The notes below the pieces were generated by a model. It searched no databases and had not been told where the DNA came from. It saw only the letters and a program-made list of their open reading frames with translations. This document shows, in pieces, positions 36,776 through 46,420 of a stretch of DNA of 64,000 nt (positions within the stretch are counted from its first letter, which is position 1; every line of letters begins with the position of its first letter). The stretch comes from an uncultured Archangium sp. (GTDB lineage Bacteria; Myxococcota; Myxococcia; Myxococcales; Myxococcaceae), in the NCBI GenBank assembly GCA_903905455.1, contig CAIVGN010000055.1, forward strand, positions 1 to 64,000, in the 5' to 3' direction. The position numbers were made by a program, and so were the translations under genes.

Positions 36776-37162
36776 ATGACCGGGCGGATCGTGTTCACGC
36801 AGTCGATGGAGGCGCTCTACCGCGCCCTGCAGCCGCCCACGCCGCCAGAGCACGCTGCATTCCTCGCCGACGGCGTCACCGGCGCCCGCTTCGCCGCCGG
36901 CTACCCCGTGGCGCAGCACATCGCGATCCTCGACGCGTGCGCCCAGAGCCGCTTCGCCCACCTCCCCGAGCTCGAGCGCTACACCGAGGTCGGCAAGCTG
37001 TTCTTCGAGGGCTTCTCGAAGACCCTCATGGGGTCCGCGCTGATGGCCATGCTCAAGCTGCTCCAGTCGGGCTGCCGCGTCGCCGGGGCCACAGAGCTCA
37101 CCGTCACGGTCATCGAAACCAAGGACCTCGCCACCACCTTCGAAGTGAAGTGGGCCCCTTGA
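36776..37162 (+). CDS. Truncated DUF2378 (TIGR02265) family protein
   Basis: A 128-residue protein that resembles the Myxococcales-restricted DUF2378 family. The characteristic core is present (FAHLPELERYTEVGKLFFEG, FSKTLMGSALMAMLKLL) but the family usually runs to about 185-200 residues, so the C-terminal third is missing. The reading frame ends at an unambiguous TGA and no continuation is seen in other frames before the next gene, so it may be a natural short form or a remnant. It stands just downstream of the dispersed repeat. Function of the family is unknown. The short protein may not be functional. Confidence 0.65.
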   Translation: MTGRIVFTQSMEALYRALQPPTPPEHAAFLADGVTGARFAAGYPVAQHIAILDACAQSRFAHLPELERYTEVGKLFFEGFSKTLMGSALMAMLKLLQSGCRVAGATELTVTVIETKDLATTFEVKWAP

Positions 37163-37169
37163 AATGAAG

Positions 37170-37183
37170 TGACTGTTCGGTCA
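37170..37183. promoter_or_regulatory. TetR-type operator-like palindrome
   Basis: TGACTGTTCGGTCA is an imperfect palindrome (10 of 14 positions symmetric) with outer TGAC/GTCA arms. It lies 36 bases before the hydroxylase ATG, where a repressor would block transcription. No TetR gene is in the neighbourhood. Form and position suggest an operator, but no experiment is implied. Confidence 0.35.
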
Positions 37184-37206
37184 TGTATGTGCGCGTTCAA
37201 CCGAAA

Positions 37207-37211
37207 GGGAG
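37207..37211 (+). promoter_or_regulatory. Ribosome binding site that decides the hydroxylase start
   Basis: GGGAG lies seven bases before the ATG at 37219, favouring this start over the earlier in-frame ATG at 37183, which overlaps the palindrome. Confidence 0.6.
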
Positions 37212-37218
37212 CACGCAC

Positions 37219-37821
37219 ATGCTGGGGATTCCGCTGGGTCTCGCCGCTTCGAACGCCGGGGAGTGGTTCATCCACAAGTACTGGCTGCACGGGCTGGGGA
37301 AGAACAAGAAGAGCTTCTGGGCCTTCCACTGGCATGAGCACCACCGGGAGGCCTTCAAGCACGACATGATCGACGCGCAGTACCAGCGGCCGATCTTCAC
37401 CTGGTCACCGCAAGGCAAGGAGGCGCTGGCCCTGGTCGTCGGCGCCGCAGTGATGGCGCCGGTCTTCCCGGTCGCGCCCTTCTTCACCGGCACCGTCTGG
37501 TACCGGATGTGGCGGTACTACGAGATTCACAAGAAGAGCCACCTCGACCCGGCGTGGGCGCGCGAGCAGCTCCCCTGGCACGTCGATCACCACCTGGGCC
37601 GCGACCAGAACGCGAACTGGTGCGTGACCCACCCGTGGTTCGACTACGTGATGCAGACGCGCAAGCCGTACTCGGAGGACCCGACCGGCGCGCTGCCCGA
37701 GGCCGCGAAGGGCGGCTTGCTGTCACGCATGTGGGGCGGCCTCATGGAAGGCCGTAAGGCCCGGCAGCGCGCAGGGGTCAAGGCGAAGACCGCCGAGCCC
37801 ACGCTGCGCGCCGCGAGCTGA
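37219..37821 (+). CDS. Fatty acid hydroxylase / sterol desaturase-like membrane enzyme
   Basis: A 200-residue protein of the His-box di-iron family (fatty acid hydroxylase/carotene hydroxylase group, PF04116-like). The histidine motifs are HKYWLHG, FHWHEHHR, EIHKKSHLD and WHVDHHLG, with a further His in CVTHPWFDY; together they can bind two iron ions. One or two hydrophobic helices (about residues 58-88) anchor it in the membrane. Such enzymes hydroxylate fatty acyl chains, sterols or carotenoids; the substrate is not evident. It is a single gene with a palindromic operator-like site upstream, so expression may be repressor controlled. The C-terminal 40 residues are polar and variable. Confidence 0.75.
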   Translation: MLGIPLGLAASNAGEWFIHKYWLHGLGKNKKSFWAFHWHEHHREAFKHDMIDAQYQRPIFTWSPQGKEALALVVGAAVMAPVFPVAPFFTGTVWYRMWRYYEIHKKSHLDPAWAREQLPWHVDHHLGRDQNANWCVTHPWFDYVMQTRKPYSEDPTGALPEAAKGGLLSRMWGGLMEGRKARQRAGVKAKTAEPTLRAAS

Positions 37822-37828
37822 AAGCCCC

Positions 37829-38788
37829 TTAGAACGCGGCTTCGATGCCGACGGTCAGCGCGACGTCGGTCGGCTTGCGGGTGCTGCCGTCCGCGCCCAC
37901 GGGCGGCAGCGAGTCGAAGTTCAGCGTCAGGGCGGTGGTCAGCGCGAGGTTCTCGGTGAGGCGCGCGTTGAGCTTGGTGATGTTGTTGATCAGCAAGCGG
38001 CCCGAGGTCGGCGCGAGGAGGAAGGGGATGAACTCCAGGTCTTCCGAGACGCGCACGTCCTTCGAGAAGGCCCAGCGGAAGGCGACGGCGACGCGGGGCG
38101 CGAGGATGACGATGCCGTAGTTCTCCACCGGCAGCAGGTAGGGGAAGTACTGCATGCGCGTCTCGAAGCCCGAGCGCAGCGCGAGGTCGAGGCGCAGGAA
38201 GAGCTTCTCGAGGTCGCCCTGCTTCTGGTTGAAGAAGGTCAGGCCCGCACCGGCCTCGCCGATGCTGCGCGATTCGATGTTCTTCATGTGGTCGAACTCG
38301 CTGCCGGCCAGCACGAAGATGGCCGCGAAGCTCTCGCCGAAGGTGCGGTCACCACGCACCGTGCCCGAGGCGCGGCGGGCGGTCACGGCGCTCGAGTTGC
38401 CGGAGGCGTTGGTGTCGGGGTTGGCCAGGCCGTAGGCGCCGCTCAGGCGGATGCCCATGGCCCAGGCGTCCCACTTGCGGTCGACGGCGGCGTTGCCGGT
38501 CATGGTCAGCGTCTGGCTGTTGCCGGTGATGTAACTCAGACCCAGGCCCACGGTCCCGCGCCAGTGCTCTTCCTTCGGGGCGGCGGCGGGCGCGCCCACC
38601 ACGGGCTTCGGCGCGATGACGTCGGCGATGCGCATCGCGGCTTCGGCGGCCATCTGCGCGGCCTCGGCGGCCTTCTGCGCGGCGTTGGCGGCCTTGTCGG
38701 CGGCGCTCAACTCGGCGGTGGGAACGGTGGTGAGGGCAGCGGCGTCTGCTTGTGCGAGAACTGCCGACAGCGCGAGGGCGAGCATCAT
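37829..38788 (-). CDS. DUF481-type outer-membrane beta-barrel protein
   Basis: A 319-residue protein with a signal peptide (MMLALALSAVLAQA). A short coiled-coil of alanine-rich heptads (AADKAANAAQKAAEAAQMAA) at about 28-58 precedes a beta-rich domain. The DUF481 features are clear: a YITGNSQTLTMTGNAAVDR strand near residue 85-105, alternating hydrophobic strands and a C-terminal Phe (GIEAAF), typical of outer-membrane barrels inserted by BamA. DUF481 proteins are found in many Gram-negatives; their function is unknown. The coiled coil would place the N-terminal part in the periplasm as a possible spacer. It is divergent from the PEGA gene. Confidence 0.82.
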   Translation of the reverse strand: MMLALALSAVLAQADAAALTTVPTAELSAADKAANAAQKAAEAAQMAAEAAMRIADVIAPKPVVGAPAAAPKEEHWRGTVGLGLSYITGNSQTLTMTGNAAVDRKWDAWAMGIRLSGAYGLANPDTNASGNSSAVTARRASGTVRGDRTFGESFAAIFVLAGSEFDHMKNIESRSIGEAGAGLTFFNQKQGDLEKLFLRLDLALRSGFETRMQYFPYLLPVENYGIVILAPRVAVAFRWAFSKDVRVSEDLEFIPFLLAPTSGRLLINNITKLNARLTENLALTTALTLNFDSLPPVGADGSTRKPTDVALTVGIEAAF

Positions 38789-38859
38789 GGTGTATTCCTC
38801 CCGGGTAGTTGAAGCGCGGCGCCTATAGCCCGGCCGTGAGAAGTCGCCAGTGGTTCTGC

Positions 38860-38865
38860 AGGAGG
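38860..38865 (+). promoter_or_regulatory. Strong ribosome binding site for the PEGA protein
   Basis: AGGAGG lies six bases before GTG at 38872 and fixes the start there, rather than at the TTG 63 bases upstream. Confidence 0.7.
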
Positions 38866-38871
38866 TACTCC

Positions 38872-39501
38872 GTGGCTGCTGTGAAATGGATCTTCGTCGC
38901 GCTGTTCTCGCTGGGTGGCCTGGGCGCCCTGGCCATGGGGTTTGCCGAGGGCGGGGCGAACCGCAAGCCGGTGCTGGTGCACGCGCCGGACATCGCGCTG
39001 CGCGCCTTCCCCGCGGGGTCGGTGGCGATCGCCGGGGCCGCTGTCGCGCCGACGCCCGCGCCGGTGGCCGCCGCCGAGCCCACGAAGACGCCGGAGCCGA
39101 CGAAGGTCGCCGCGCCGACCAAGACGCCCGAGCCCGCGAAGACCGCGGAACCGGTGAAGGTCGCCGCGCCCGCGAAGACCCCCGAGCCGGCGAAGACGCC
39201 GGAGCCGGTGAAGGTCGCCGAGCCCGCGAAGACCCCCGAGCCCGCGAAGGTACCCGTCGTCGCCGCGCCTCCGCCCGAGGGCATGCTCAACCTGCGCGCC
39301 ACGGACACCGCCGACGTGTACCTCGACGGCAAGAAGCTCGGCGGCTCGCCGCTGCTGGGCGTCAAGGCCCGGGTGGGCGGTCACAAGGTCCGCTTCGATT
39401 GTTACGACGGCGCGGGCAACACGCTGACCGGCGCGGCCCAGTCGGTGACCGTCAAGGCCGAAGGCGAGACCGACGTCGAGTTCACCTGTCCGACGGAGTG
39501 A
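38872..39501 (+). CDS. PEGA-domain envelope protein with Pro-rich repeats
   Basis: A 209-residue protein starting with GTG. A single hydrophobic helix (about 5-24, WIFVALFSLGGLGALAMG) anchors it. Residues about 65-130 are tandem Pro/Lys/Glu repeats (TPEPAK, TPEPVK, VAEPAK), an extended linker able to span much of the periplasm. The last 70 residues are a PEGA domain (NLRATDTADVYLDGKKLG, then HKVRFDCYDGAG and TDVEFTCP) with two cysteines that could pair. PEGA modules are common in surface and kinase-associated proteins. The 3' end overlaps by 20 bases the convergent SOUL gene. Function unknown. Confidence 0.8.
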   Translation: MAAVKWIFVALFSLGGLGALAMGFAEGGANRKPVLVHAPDIALRAFPAGSVAIAGAAVAPTPAPVAAAEPTKTPEPTKVAAPTKTPEPAKTAEPVKVAAPAKTPEPAKTPEPVKVAEPAKTPEPAKVPVVAAPPPEGMLNLRATDTADVYLDGKKLGGSPLLGVKARVGGHKVRFDCYDGAGNTLTGAAQSVTVKAEGETDVEFTCPTE

Positions 39502-40093
39502 GTTCCACGAGGATCTCGTTGGTCCTCAGGAACCACGGGGTCCACGGAGCGTCGTAGCGCGCCCACACCGGCGCGCCCACGCCCACCAGGCCCTGCTTGG
39601 CCATGGCCGCGGTGAGCACGGCGAGGTGCTCGTCGTAGTTCGCCTGGGACCAGGTGCCTGAGTAGCGCACCGCCGCGACCCTGCGGGCCGGCACCTCGAG
39701 GAGCTTCACCCGCGCATCGTTCGGCCTGGGCAGCGTCTCGAGCGTCCACCCGGCAGGCATCGTGAACTGCACCCGCCAGGTGCCGGCGTCACCGGCCAGC
39801 TGCGTGACGGGGGAGGTCATCGCCAGCGCTTCGCCGCGCACCTGCGTCACCGGGGCGGTCATGGCGATCTTCCGGGAGCCGCCGTTGCCTCCGAAGATGT
39901 AGCCGGCGAGCACGCCAAAGGCGGTGCTTCCGGCCTTGGCCTGGTCCCCTGCGACCACCGTCTCGGCCACCAGGTACGCCGGGTAGTCGCGCACCTCGAT
40001 GCCGTCCGCGCGCGAGACGAGGACGAACGAGGTCTGTTCCGTGGCCATGGCGGTGGTCCCCACAATCGACAGCAGCATGATCAGTGACTTCAC
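39482..40093 (-). CDS. SOUL-type heme-binding protein, exported
   Basis: A 203-residue protein of the SOUL/HBP family, which binds heme or tetrapyrroles. Start GTG at 40093 gives a signal peptide (VKSLIMLLSIVGTTAMA, ending near TEQT), while ATG at 40078 would shorten its n-region. The family core is visible: VLVSRADGIEVRDYPAYLVA, GYIFGGNGGSRKIAMTAPV, MTSPVTQ and VRYSGTWSQANY. As in other SOUL proteins, the heme ligand is not sure from sequence. The C-terminus ends close to the PEGA gene and the two overlap tail to tail. The role may be tetrapyrrole handling in the periplasm. Confidence 0.82.
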   Translation of the reverse strand: MKSLIMLLSIVGTTAMATEQTSFVLVSRADGIEVRDYPAYLVAETVVAGDQAKAGSTAFGVLAGYIFGGNGGSRKIAMTAPVTQVRGEALAMTSPVTQLAGDAGTWRVQFTMPAGWTLETLPRPNDARVKLLEVPARRVAAVRYSGTWSQANYDEHLAVLTAAMAKQGLVGVGAPVWARYDAPWTPWFLRTNEILVELTPSDR

Positions 40094-40183
40094 CTGCGGC
40101 GAGTAACGGCCCCGGTCGGGGGATGCCGCGGCGTGATGTGGAGACGAGGCGTTTGGCCGGGTGCGTGCCAGACTGCGACCCGC

Positions 40184-42901
<2,718 letters not shown>

Positions 42902-42904
42902 GCG

Positions 42905-43771
42905 TCAGCGGGCGATCTCGCCCATGCGGCCGGCGCGGAAGTCGTCGGCGGCCTGCTGCAGCTCCGCGGCCTCGTTCATCACGAAGGGCCCCCAGCGCAC
43001 CATCGGCTCGTTGAGGGGCACGCCGGCCAGCAGCAGCAGCTCGGTCTTCACCTTCGCCGCGAGCTTCACCACGTCACCCGCGCCGAGCATGCCCATCATG
43101 CCGTCCGCCACCGCGCGGCCGTCGGGACCCACCAGCGCCTCGCCCTCGAACACGAAGACGAAGCCGTTGAACTCGGGCGGCAGGGGCTGCTCGACCGAGG
43201 CGCCGGGCTGCAGCGACCAGTGTTGGTAGACGATGGGGGTGCGGGTCTCGATGGAGGCCTTCTTTCCCAGGGCCTCGCCGGCGACGACCTTCACCCGCGC
43301 CAGGCCGTCTTCGCTGGTGCCGGTGGGCATCGTGGCCGACTTGATCTCCTGGTACCGGGGGGCGATGAACTTGTCGCGCCGGGGCAGGTTCACCCAGATC
43401 TGGAAGCCGTGCATGCGGCCGCCGCTCTTCATCAGGCGGCTCGAGGGCATCTCGGCGTGCACCACGCCGCGGCCGGCCGTCATCCACTGCACGTCGCCCG
43501 CGCCGAGGAACCCCCGGTGGCCCGCCGAATCTTCGTGCTGGGTCTCGCCCTCGAGCACGTAGGTCACGGTCTCGAAGCCGCGGTGCGGGTGGTCGGGGGC
43601 GCCGATGGCCTCGCCGGGCGGGTAGTCGATGGGGCCCATCTCATCGACGAGGAGGAAGGGGTCGACCTGCTGCAAGCCGGGCACGGGGAAGGGGCGGCGG
43701 ATGATGAAGCCACCTCCCTCGGTCTGGCGGTGACTGGCGACGAGCCTGACGACTTCGCGTGCGTTCTTCAT
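42905..43771 (-). CDS. Pirin family protein
   Basis: A 288-residue bicupin of the pirin family. The N-terminal cupin has the metal ligand motif HPHRGFETVTYVLEGE followed by QHEDS, i.e. two His, then His and Glu. The second part shows MTAGRGVVHAEMPS and PGASVEQPLPPEF. Pirins are nuclear cofactors in eukaryotes and act as quercetinase-like or redox-sensing proteins in bacteria; the role here is not known. The ATG at 43771 is chosen because residues upstream are not coding-like. It lies convergent to the kinase fusion with a three-base gap. The intergenic region upstream (248 bases) holds nothing I can recognise, apart from a short CCACGCGTGG palindrome (43939-43948). Confidence 0.85.
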   Translation of the reverse strand: MKNAREVVRLVASHRQTEGGGFIIRRPFPVPGLQQVDPFLLVDEMGPIDYPPGEAIGAPDHPHRGFETVTYVLEGETQHEDSAGHRGFLGAGDVQWMTAGRGVVHAEMPSSRLMKSGGRMHGFQIWVNLPRRDKFIAPRYQEIKSATMPTGTSEDGLARVKVVAGEALGKKASIETRTPIVYQHWSLQPGASVEQPLPPEFNGFVFVFEGEALVGPDGRAVADGMMGMLGAGDVVKLAAKVKTELLLLAGVPLNEPMVRWGPFVMNEAAELQQAADDFRAGRMGEIAR

Positions 43772-44019
43772 GGCGGGCACTCTCACCACCCGCGGGCTCC
43801 GGTGCAACGCAACGCTCTGTCCTGCACGTGGGACAGCGCGCGGGAGTGATCGTTTCTGGGCCGGACCTGACACAGAGGGGGTGAAGCCGACGCGGGATCC
43901 CCCTCCTCCTCGCGTCGGATCTTCGGAGTCGTCTTGTCCCACGCGTGGTTCGCCGCGCGTCGCCTGCCAGCTTCACGCGGTGGGCCGCAAGGGAGCCTGG
44001 ACGTCCTCCTCGCGGGAGA

Positions 44020-45252
44020 TCAGGGGGCGCGCATCTGGCCGCGGAAGAACTCGCGGATCTCGTCTCGCCGCGCGTTGGCGTCGCGCCGGCCCAGGGCGAT
44101 GAGCGTCTCGGCCCAGCCGCCGTCGAACAGCAGGTAGCTGGCGAGGTCGCTCTCCCAGGTGGCGCTCTTCGCGGCGGCCTTGCCCAGCATCCAGTCGTAG
44201 AAGCGGCCCAGGTCCCACTCGTGGTGGTGGGCCGCGAGGTACTGGCCGGCGAGCAGCGAGATGTTCTCCGAGGGCTCGAAGGCGAGGGTGGGGATGCGGC
44301 GGTAGGCCGAGCCGCGCGACTCGACGAGCACCTGGTCGAAGCGGGTGCGCTCTTCGGGCGAGAGCGTCTCGTCGAGCACGCCCATCACCCGGTTGAGGCC
44401 GTCGAGCACCTGGAGGTCGTAGCTGACGGGGTCGAGCAGCAGCGCGTTGAACAGCTTGCCCACGAGGAACAGCGGGTCGGGGTACTGCTCTTCACCGGCC
44501 ACCGCCTCGAGGTCCGGCACGGCGAAGGCCTCGTGCTTGAGCGAGATGACCACCACCTTCTCGGCCCCAGCGCGAATGACGGGGGCGATGGGGGTGTTGA
44601 AGCGCAGGCTCCCGTCGACGAAGTGCGAGCGCCCGATGCGCCGCGCGGGGAAGAGCGCGGGGATGGCGGCCGAGGCGAGCACGTGATCCGCGGTGATGCG
44701 TTCCTTGCGCGAGAGCCGCCGGGGGTGCCGGGTGGGGGCGAGGGCGACGCCGGGCGCCAACTCGGTGAAGAGCGTGGTGACCCCGGTGCCCACGTGGAGC
44801 GCGGCGACGATGAACGCGCGCACCGCGCCGCTGTCGACGTTGCGGTACAGCGAGGGGAAGGGAATGGCCCGCTGCACCAGTTCCTCGATGCCCACGGGGT
44901 TGAGCACCGAGCGCCCCAGCGGCTCGGGTTCTTGCTGGGCCTTCTTGCGCAACCAGCGCAGCGGGCTCGACCAGCCGAGCATGCCCGCGAGATCCACCCG
45001 CAGGTGTTCGCGCAGCGAGAGCTCGTTCCAGATGCGCGCCAGCGCCTCGAAGTCGTGATCGCCGCGGTGCGCGTGGGCCACGGTCCACGCGCCGTTGATC
45101 GCGCCGACCGAGGTACCCGCGACGACGCGGAAGAGGGGGGCGCCGGTCTCCTTCGCGCCCATCGCCTGCGCGATGCCTGCGAGCACGCCGACCTCGTAGG
45201 CGCCGCGCGCTCCACCGCCCGACAACACCAGCCCGACGATCGGGTCGCTCAT
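44020..45252 (-). CDS. Patatin-like phospholipase
   Basis: A 410-residue enzyme of the bacterial patatin family (lipid acyl hydrolase). The oxyanion motif is SGGGARGAYEVGVLAGI (from residue 11), the nucleophile Ser48 is in AGTSVGAINGAW, and the catalytic Asp lies in SHFVDGSLRFNTPI (DGS instead of the common DGG, as in several patatins). No signal peptide is seen, so it is probably cytoplasmic or membrane peripheral. The C-terminal 150 residues, rich in aromatic residues, are typical of larger members. It shares a 121-base divergent gap with the PilZ-AMIN gene. Substrate unknown. Confidence 0.87.
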   Translation of the reverse strand: MSDPIVGLVLSGGGARGAYEVGVLAGIAQAMGAKETGAPLFRVVAGTSVGAINGAWTVAHAHRGDHDFEALARIWNELSLREHLRVDLAGMLGWSSPLRWLRKKAQQEPEPLGRSVLNPVGIEELVQRAIPFPSLYRNVDSGAVRAFIVAALHVGTGVTTLFTELAPGVALAPTRHPRRLSRKERITADHVLASAAIPALFPARRIGRSHFVDGSLRFNTPIAPVIRAGAEKVVVISLKHEAFAVPDLEAVAGEEQYPDPLFLVGKLFNALLLDPVSYDLQVLDGLNRVMGVLDETLSPEERTRFDQVLVESRGSAYRRIPTLAFEPSENISLLAGQYLAAHHHEWDLGRFYDWMLGKAAAKSATWESDLASYLLFDGGWAETLIALGRRDANARRDEIREFFRGQMRAP

Positions 45253-45373
45253 GGCCCCGAAGGTTAGACCGCCTGGGTTCCAGCAGGAGCGGAGCGCGAC
45301 GTCGAAAACTTGCGGGCTGTCGCGCTCGCCACACACTTGTAGCACTCGACGCTCCACCCCCGAGGCTTCCCCC

Positions 45374-46336
45374 ATGCACCACGTCGCTCCCACCGAGTCT
45401 CTTCCGGATCGTTCCTCGCGTGCGCCGTTCAAGTACCCCGTGCGCGTCACCATCGCCGGGTCGCGCGTGGTGCGCGTGCTCTCGGGAGACCTGTCGCTCA
45501 GCGGCATGTTCCTGGTGATGCCCGAGCCGCCCGAGTCGGGCACGGTGGTGACGTTGGCCTTCGAGGCGGGTGGCCGGGTGTTGCCCTTCGCCGAGGGCGA
45601 GGTGGCGTGGCGTCGCAGCGCGGAGACCCGCGGTGGCTTCGGGGTGCGCTTCACGCGGTTCCTCCACCCGCGCGCCGGGGCGCTCATCGACTTCCTCTGC
45701 GAGAACGTGGAGTCGGGCTCCTCGCTCAAGCCCCAGCCGCCTCCGCGGAACTCGCCCCGCCGCTGGTCGGGCCTCGCGGCGCTCGCGGCCGTGGCCACCT
45801 TCTTGGTCACCACCGGCAGCGCGCCGCCCCAGCCGCAGCCCGTCACGCTCGACCCCTCGTTGGTCTGCCGTGCCGACGCCACCGCGTGCCCCGAGGCCGT
45901 CGCCGCCGCGCCGAAGAAGGCGGTGGCGAAGAAGCCGGTGCTCGCCCGGCTCCCCGAGGCCCCGCGCCCGGCGCCGGTGGTGACCCGCACCCTGTTCACC
46001 GCGGCGAAGCCGGCGAGCCTGAGCAGCACGGCCATTCCTTCCGGCGCGGCGCGCCTGGTGACGGTGTCGCGGGTGAGCGGTTCGATGCGCGTGGCCGTCG
46101 ACCCCGTGGCCGGTGGCCTGGTGACGCAGGTGCGGGCGTTGCAGAACCCGCCGCGGCTGGTCATCGACGTCAGCGGCATCGCGCCCGTCGCCGACCACCT
46201 GGTCCGGGTGTCGGACCCGGAGTTGCTGCGCATCGTGGCCCGCAAGAACGGCAAGGGCACGCGGCTGACGCTCGACCTGGCGCGCCAGCCCTCGAAGGTC
46301 ATCCAGCAGGGCGACACGGCGCTGATCAGCTACTGA
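45374..46336 (+). CDS. PilZ - transmembrane - AMIN domain fusion protein
   Basis: A 320-residue protein with an unusual layout. Residues about 15-110 are a PilZ domain: SSRAPFKYPVRVTIAG (Arg side of the c-di-GMP site), then GDLSLSGMFLVMPEPP (the D-x-S-x-x-G motif), then VTLAFEAGG and WRRSAETRGGFGVRF. A single membrane helix (about 132-150, WSGLAALAAVATFLVTT) follows. The distal part (about 245-315) has the AMIN pattern (MRVAVDPVAGGLVTQVRAL, PRLVIDVSG, TRLTLDLAR), which in other proteins binds peptidoglycan or secretin-associated partners. The design would link cytoplasmic c-di-GMP to the periplasmic wall. The start is the ATG at 45374 because the region upstream is polar and low complexity. 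Confidence 0.78.
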   Translation: MHHVAPTESLPDRSSRAPFKYPVRVTIAGSRVVRVLSGDLSLSGMFLVMPEPPESGTVVTLAFEAGGRVLPFAEGEVAWRRSAETRGGFGVRFTRFLHPRAGALIDFLCENVESGSSLKPQPPPRNSPRRWSGLAALAAVATFLVTTGSAPPQPQPVTLDPSLVCRADATACPEAVAAAPKKAVAKKPVLARLPEAPRPAPVVTRTLFTAAKPASLSSTAIPSGAARLVTVSRVSGSMRVAVDPVAGGLVTQVRALQNPPRLVIDVSGIAPVADHLVRVSDPELLRIVARKNGKGTRLTLDLARQPSKVIQQGDTALISY

Positions 46337-46420
46337 GCGGCGCGCGCCGACCGCGAAATCGCCGGCGGACCTCCCTGATGATCCGAAGCGCGAGGCAGGC
46401 CGTGGCGGTATTGAGGCGCG

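Noticed and set aside
28076-37821. Carotenoid biosynthesis cluster
   Set aside because: Only a CruF-like protein and a distant His-box hydroxylase are present; no crt genes such as phytoene synthase or desaturase lie between them.
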